From NCBI GenBank assembly GCA_013362385.1, contig JABFWC010000098.1:1-7965 (forward strand): a stretch of 7,965 bases of DNA. Reading direction: 5' to 3'. Below the pieces are notes generated by a model. It worked only from the letters and a program-made list of their open reading frames with translations, searched no databases and had not been told where the DNA came from. Origin of the DNA: Pseudarthrobacter sp. (GTDB lineage Bacteria > Actinomycetota > Actinomycetes > Actinomycetales > Micrococcaceae). A program made the translations under genes and the position numbers. This document shows, piece after piece, positions 5,400-7,965 of this stretch (its first letter is position 1; each line of letters opens with the position of its first letter).

Positions 5400-5415
5400 G
5401 TAACGTGACCGCAAC
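5400..5415 (+). promoter_or_regulatory. GlnR-like site GTAAC-n6-GCAAC
   Basis: The first half matches GTnAC exactly and the second has one mismatch to GAAAC. It begins 53 bases after the start of the previous site, close to five helical turns, so both could face the same side of the DNA. The usual GlnR layout places two sites 22 bases apart, which is not seen here. An AmtR-type control is an alternative, but I saw no AmtR-like box. Confidence 0.4.
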
Positions 5416-5440
5416 TTTAAGCGGCATTGGCTGAAACACG

Positions 5441-5466
5441 TCCCCCGAAAAATGGAACGCGGGGGA
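5441..5466 (+). repeat. Inverted repeat TCCCCCG-n12-CGGGGGA
   Basis: Perfect 7-base arms at 5441-5447 and 5460-5466 lie 55 bases before the chosen transporter start. It would be a strong hairpin in the leader RNA. It does not cover the ribosome-binding site at 5511-5515, so it probably does not block initiation at 5522 directly. Confidence 0.45.
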
Positions 5467-5510
5467 AATGCAAGGGGCCGGTCGAGCCCTAAGTCGAGTT
5501 CATGTTGCGA

Positions 5511-5515
5511 AGGGA
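5511..5515 (+). promoter_or_regulatory. Ribosome-binding site deciding the transporter start
   Basis: GAAGGGA, with AGGGA at 5511-5515, stands 6 bases before GTG 5522. The in-frame ATG at 5468 has its G-run only two bases away, which is too close for initiation. Confidence 0.65.
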
Positions 5516-5521
5516 CTATCG

Positions 5522-6844
5522 GTGGAGATCACTGCCCAACAGGTCTGGCTGATGATTTCAGCCGCGATGGTATTGCTGATGACCCCCGGCCTTGGCCTCT
5601 TCTACGGCGGCATGACCCGGGCCAAAGCCGCGCTCAACATGATCATGATGAGTTTCATCTCCGCAGGCATCGTCGGCGTGGTGTGGGTCCTTTACGGCTA
5701 CTCCATGACCACCGGCGACGGAGTGCTGGGCCTCTTTGGCAACCCCTTCACGAGCTTCGGGCTGCAGAACCTCATGGGTTCCCCCGACCTCCTCAAGGCC
5801 GGCTACAGTGCAACCTTCGCCATCATCACCGTCGCGCTGATCAGCGGCGCCATCGCAGACCGGGCAAAGTTCAGCGCCTGGGCCCTGTTCGTGCCCGTCT
5901 GGATCACCGCCATCTACTGCCCTCTTGCCTACATGATCTGGGGCGGCGGCCTGATGAGCGCCGGCGGTGCCGTTACGGCAATCTTCGGCCAGGTCATCGA
6001 CTTCGCCGGCGGCGCGGTAGTGGAAATCAGCTCCGGGACCGCGGCCCTGGTCCTGGCCATCGTCGTGGGCCAGCGCCACGGCTTCGCGAAGGACCCCAAC
6101 CACCGCCCGCACAACCTGCCCTTCATCATGCTGGGCGCAGCCATCCTCTGGTTCGGCTGGTTCGGCTTCAACGGCGGTGCGGCGACGAGCGCCGAGCAGG
6201 CCGGCCTGATCTGGATCAACACCCTGGTTGCCCCGGCCGCTGCGATGCTGAGCTGGCTGGTCACCGAAAAGATCCGCCACGGCCACCCCACCTCCCTGGG
6301 CGCCGCCTCGGGTGTTGTCGCCGGCGCGGTGGCCATCACCCCCTCCTGCGCCAACATCAGCCCGGTGGCCGCTATCGGACTGGGCATCGTGGCCGGGGCC
6401 GCTTGCGCTGTGTTTGTCGACCTCAAGTACCGCTTCGGACTGGACGATTCCCTGGACGTCGTGGGCGTCCACCTCGGTGCCGGCCTCATCGGCACGCTGT
6501 CGCTCGGTTTCATCGCCCTCCCCGTGGACGGCCAGGGCGGCGGACTCTTTTACGGCGGCGGGGTGCAGCAGCTGATCGCCCAGACGGCCGCGGTCGTGAT
6601 CACCCTGCTGCTGTCCGGCCTCGGCACGCTCGGCATCGCCCGCGTCATCAACAAGGCCGTGGGCTTCCGCGTCAGCCACGAGGCAGAGACTGCAGGCGTG
6701 GATCTCTCCGAGCACGCCGAGACCGCCTACGCCTTCGGTGAGATGGGCTCCGGCTTCAGCAGCTTGAGCCACATGCTGGCACCCCACACTGCCGCAGCGC
6801 CGGCCCGGACGGAACAGCATGCCAAGGAAGACTCCTTCGCGTAG
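5522..6844 (+). CDS. amt: Ammonium transporter, Amt family, with Glu at first twin-His site
   Basis: This 440-residue, 11-helix Amt/Mep/Rh-family protein moves ammonium across the cell membrane. Family hallmarks are present: LLMTPGLGLFYGGM at residues 18-31, the gate region ATFAIITVALISGAIADR (97-114, Phe99), WGGGLMSAGG with Trp140, DFAGG (160-164), GWFGFNGG with Phe216, VGVHLGAG with His317, and a C-terminal tail GVDLSEHAETAY of the kind that contacts GlnK. Two pore positions depart from E. coli AmtB: the first twin histidine (AmtB His168) is Glu168 here, and the Ser219 position is Ala220. GTG 5522 is chosen over the in-frame ATG 5468 because of its ribosome-binding site and the usual N-terminus length. 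No glnK or glnD follows, unlike many actinobacterial amt operons; a padR gene converges 24 bases beyond the stop. Nitrogen control through nearby GlnR-like sites is inferred. Confidence 0.95.
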   Translation: MEITAQQVWLMISAAMVLLMTPGLGLFYGGMTRAKAALNMIMMSFISAGIVGVVWVLYGYSMTTGDGVLGLFGNPFTSFGLQNLMGSPDLLKAGYSATFAIITVALISGAIADRAKFSAWALFVPVWITAIYCPLAYMIWGGGLMSAGGAVTAIFGQVIDFAGGAVVEISSGTAALVLAIVVGQRHGFAKDPNHRPHNLPFIMLGAAILWFGWFGFNGGAATSAEQAGLIWINTLVAPAAAMLSWLVTEKIRHGHPTSLGAASGVVAGAVAITPSCANISPVAAIGLGIVAGAACAVFVDLKYRFGLDDSLDVVGVHLGAGLIGTLSLGFIALPVDGQGGGLFYGGGVQQLIAQTAAVVITLLLSGLGTLGIARVINKAVGFRVSHEAETAGVDLSEHAETAYAFGEMGSGFSSLSHMLAPHTAAAPARTEQHAKEDSFA

Positions 6845-6868
6845 CCCGGCCCCGGCCGGCAACCGGCT

Positions 6869-7495
6869 TCAGTCCGCAAGGATCTTGTAGAGGGCCCGGC
6901 GCGTCTCATCCATTTTCTCGATGGCAGCGGCGCGCTGTTCCTCTGTTACGCCCGCCCGGAATTGGTGGATGGCGCCCATCAACTTGGCGATGCTCTGGTG
7001 GAAGTCCCGGTCGGAGCTGTCCGGTTCCGCGTTCCAGGCGTTCTCCATCTCCTCGGCATGTTCAGCGACGTAGGCCCTGCCCGCGTCCGTGAGCGCGAAC
7101 TCCGTGCCGCGGCCTTCGCTCAGGGCCTCGATCAGCCCCTCATCCACCAGCTGCTGGAGGGTGGGATAGATCGATCCCGGGCTGGGGCGCCACATCCCGC
7201 CGGTCTTTTCGGCGATGGTCTTGATCAGCCCGTAACCGTTGGATGGCGCCTCTGCCAGGAGCGAGAGGATGGCGGCGCGGACATCGCCCCGGCTTGCACG
7301 CCGGCCCCCGCGTCCGAACCCGGGGCCGAAGCCGGGCCCAAAGCCAGGACCGAACCCCGGGCCAAAGCCGGGACCGAACCCGGGACCGAACCCAGGACCC
7401 CGGTGTCCGTGCGGTCCCTTGCGGCCCCTCCCCCGTTCAAAGCGGCCTTTGCCGAATTCCGGGCCTGGATGGTTGTTATCGAATATGCCTTTCAT
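6869..7495 (-). CDS. PadR family transcriptional regulator with GPGF repeat arm
   Basis: This 208-residue protein has a disordered N-terminal arm (1-67) rich in Gly, Arg, His and Pro, with seven perfect GPGF repeats at residues 33-60, followed by a PadR winged helix-turn-helix. The domain begins at RGDVRAAILSLLAE (69-82); NGYGLIKTIAEKTGG forms helix and turn, and WRPSPGSIYPTLQQLVDEGL (102-121) is the diagnostic PadR segment. A wing with TEFALTDAGR follows. The C-terminal helices (about 163-207) should mediate dimerisation, and the ligand is unknown. The ATG at 7495 has AAAGGAAG eight bases upstream. A consensus-like promoter overlapping a 32-base palindrome precedes the gene, so autorepression is very likely. 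The divergent gene is a penicillin-binding protein, possibly a second target. The basic arm could add nonspecific DNA or membrane contact. Confidence 0.93.
   Translation of the reverse strand: MKGIFDNNHPGPEFGKGRFERGRGRKGPHGHRGPGFGPGFGPGFGPGFGPGFGPGFGPGFGRGGRRASRGDVRAAILSLLAEAPSNGYGLIKTIAEKTGGMWRPSPGSIYPTLQQLVDEGLIEALSEGRGTEFALTDAGRAYVAEHAEEMENAWNAEPDSSDRDFHQSIAKLMGAIHQFRAGVTEEQRAAAIEKMDETRRALYKILAD
7316..7399 (-). repeat. Seven tandem GPGF-coding 12-base repeats
   Basis: Seven consecutive 12-base units each encode Gly-Pro-Gly-Phe without exception. The codons vary between units (GGT/GGC/GGG, CCT/CCC/CCG, TTC/TTT), so the amino-acid pattern is kept while the DNA has drifted. This argues that the repeat is under protein-level constraint and is not a fresh slippage product. 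Confidence 0.9.
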
Positions 7496-7503
7496 CGTGG
7501 CAT

Positions 7504-7511
7504 CTTCCTTT
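7504..7511 (-). promoter_or_regulatory. Ribosome-binding site of padR
   Basis: AAAGGAAG on the minus strand, eight bases before the ATG at 7495. It fixes that start over later in-frame codons. Confidence 0.7.
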
Positions 7512-7536
7512 CACTCTCAAGTTCGCTGCATCTTCA

Positions 7537-7568
7537 GCGATAGTTAACGATATGTCGGTAACTATCGC
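7537..7568. promoter_or_regulatory. 32-base near-perfect palindrome, probable PadR operator
   Basis: Outer arms GCGATAGTTA (7537-7546) and TAACTATCGC (7559-7568) are perfectly complementary. The symmetry continues through the centre with only two mismatched pairs out of sixteen. It covers the -10 element and most of the spacer of the padR promoter, where a bound dimer would block polymerase. Its AT-rich symmetric form fits operators described for PadR proteins, and its position next to padR makes autoregulation the simplest reading. Confidence 0.8.
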
Positions 7569-7575
7569 CGGTCAA
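7547..7575 (-). promoter_or_regulatory. padR promoter: TTGACC-17-TATCGT
   Basis: On the minus strand, -35 TTGACC (7570-7575) and -10 TATCGT (7547-7552) are separated by exactly 17 bases. Five of six -35 bases match the vegetative sigma consensus and the -10 fits TANNNT. Transcription should start near 7540, giving a leader of about 45 bases. It is the best promoter in the window and is embedded in the palindrome. Confidence 0.75.
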
Positions 7576-7634
7576 TGCTTTTGCGTGACCAAATCCTGAC
7601 CTTGCGGCCTCTGGAAGGCCCCGGGTAGGCGGCG

Positions 7635-7640
7635 TATCCT
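7635..7640 (+). promoter_or_regulatory. Candidate -10 element TATCCT for the penicillin-binding protein gene
   Basis: TATCCT matches TANNNT, 31 bases before the ATG at 7672, with no clear -35. A small GGCCT/AGGCC hairpin (7606-7620) lies just upstream. The PadR palindrome is some 65 bases further upstream, so direct repression of this promoter by PadR is possible but not obvious. Confidence 0.35.
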
Positions 7641-7671
7641 GTTCACACCGTCCGAGTACGGGGGCTGGAAC

Positions 7672-7965
7672 ATGGCGAAGAAGAGGAAGCGCAGGCGCGG
7701 AGCCGGGGCTATTGGACGGCTTATCGGGTTTCTCGCAGCGAGCGTGATGTGCGGCGTGCTGGCGGCCAGCCTCGTAGTACCGGCGGTCGCTGCAGCGGGC
7801 TTCGGGGTCAGCACCTCGATCGGCTTTTTCGAAAGCCTACCGGCGGAACTGAAAGTCCAGCCGCCGTCGCAAGCCACGAAGGTCCTCACCTCCGATGGCC
7901 AACTGATCGCCACGTTCTATGCGGAAAACCGGGTGCGGGTGCCGCTGGACCAGATGTCGCCCTTC
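7672..7965 (+). CDS. Class A penicillin-binding protein (transglycosylase/transpeptidase), N-terminal fragment
   Basis: The first 98 codons are in the window and the gene runs off the right edge. The start is a highly basic cytoplasmic tail, MAKKRKRRRGAG, followed by one membrane anchor at about residues 14-43. The extracytoplasmic part has FFESLPAELKVQPPSQATKV and then LTSDGQLIATFYAENRVRV and PLDQMSP, a segment typically found just ahead of the glycosyltransferase 51 domain in actinobacterial PonA-type proteins. The full protein would polymerise and cross-link peptidoglycan at the outer face of the membrane. The catalytic domains themselves are not visible. The ATG at 7672 is preceded by a weak GGGGGCTGG site. 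It is divergent from padR with 176 bases between starts. Confidence 0.85.
   Translation, partial: MAKKRKRRRGAGAIGRLIGFLAASVMCGVLAASLVVPAVAAAGFGVSTSIGFFESLPAELKVQPPSQATKVLTSDGQLIATFYAENRVRVPLDQMSPF

Noticed and set aside
5468..5521. Alternative ATG start of the transporter, adding 18 residues
   Set aside because: Its G-run is only two bases from the ATG, the extra residues are not hydrophobic and do not resemble Amt N-termini, and GTG 5522 has a well-spaced site.
5558..6862. 434-codon minus-strand open frame opposite the ammonium transporter
   Set aside because: Antisense shadow rich in His, Gly and Asp, with no motif; the plus strand encodes an unmistakable Amt protein.
6855..6867. GCCGG-CAA-CCGGC hairpin between amt and padR considered as a bidirectional terminator
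   Set aside because: The 5-base stem with a 3-base loop is followed by no T-tract, and such short GC stems are expected often in this DNA.
7492..7503. Three-codon frame ATG-CCA-CGA-TGA overlapping the padR start
   Set aside because: Its ATG directly abuts the purine-rich site with no spacing, while padR's own ATG has ideal 8-base spacing, so chance is the better explanation.
7239..7599. Plus-strand frames with PGPK/RTPGQ-like repeats over padR
   Set aside because: They are antisense readings of the GPGF repeat codons and lack family resemblance or ribosome-binding sites.

Overview
The window is GC-rich, densely coded DNA with GTG starts, leaderless-type promoters and protein families typical of a high-GC Gram-positive. 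By gene content and protein flavour I would place it in the Actinomycetota, most likely Micrococcaceae (Arthrobacter/Pseudarthrobacter-like). That placement is inference from recognition, not from a search. I see no tRNA, rRNA, insertion sequence, integrase, CRISPR array or phage gene. It reads as ordinary chromosome.

Layout: (1) 1-1210, minus strand: a lipid-modification operon. It consists of a possible 10-codon leader ORF, a ferredoxin reductase with FAD, NAD and C-terminal 2Fe-2S domains, and the first codons of what is probably its fatty-acid desaturase partner. (2) 1211-1416: an intergenic region with a long-range inverted repeat and a four-copy 17-18 bp repeat that copies the 3' tail of the next gene. 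(3) 1417-2442, minus: a luciferase-like FMN monooxygenase. (4) 2497-3600, plus: three small membrane proteins (YnfA/UPF0060 and two DUF202/YidH-type). (5) 3604-4002, minus: a small two-helix membrane protein, divergent from 4089-4325, a DUF2630 protein that ends at a textbook intrinsic terminator. (6) 4406-5200: a nitrilase-superfamily amidohydrolase with its complete Glu-Lys-Cys triad. (7) 5201-5521: a structured intergenic region with stem-loops and GlnR-like half-sites. (8) 5522-6841: an Amt-family ammonium transporter. (9) 6869-7495, minus: a PadR regulator with seven GPGF repeats. (10) 7672 to the window end: the N-terminus of a class A penicillin-binding protein.

Functional links: the reductase and desaturase form an electron-transfer pair. 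The amidohydrolase, which releases ammonia or an amine, lies next to the ammonium transporter, giving a loose nitrogen theme. PadR is probably autoregulated through a 32-bp near-perfect palindrome lying across its own promoter, and may also touch the divergent cell-wall gene.

The most interesting observations are: the transporter carries Glu where the pore's first twin histidine normally sits, together with a second change at the outer recruitment site; the palindromic padR operator is unusually clean; and the monooxygenase tail has been tandemly multiplied past its stop codon. I found no clear sign of a wholly new multi-gene system.
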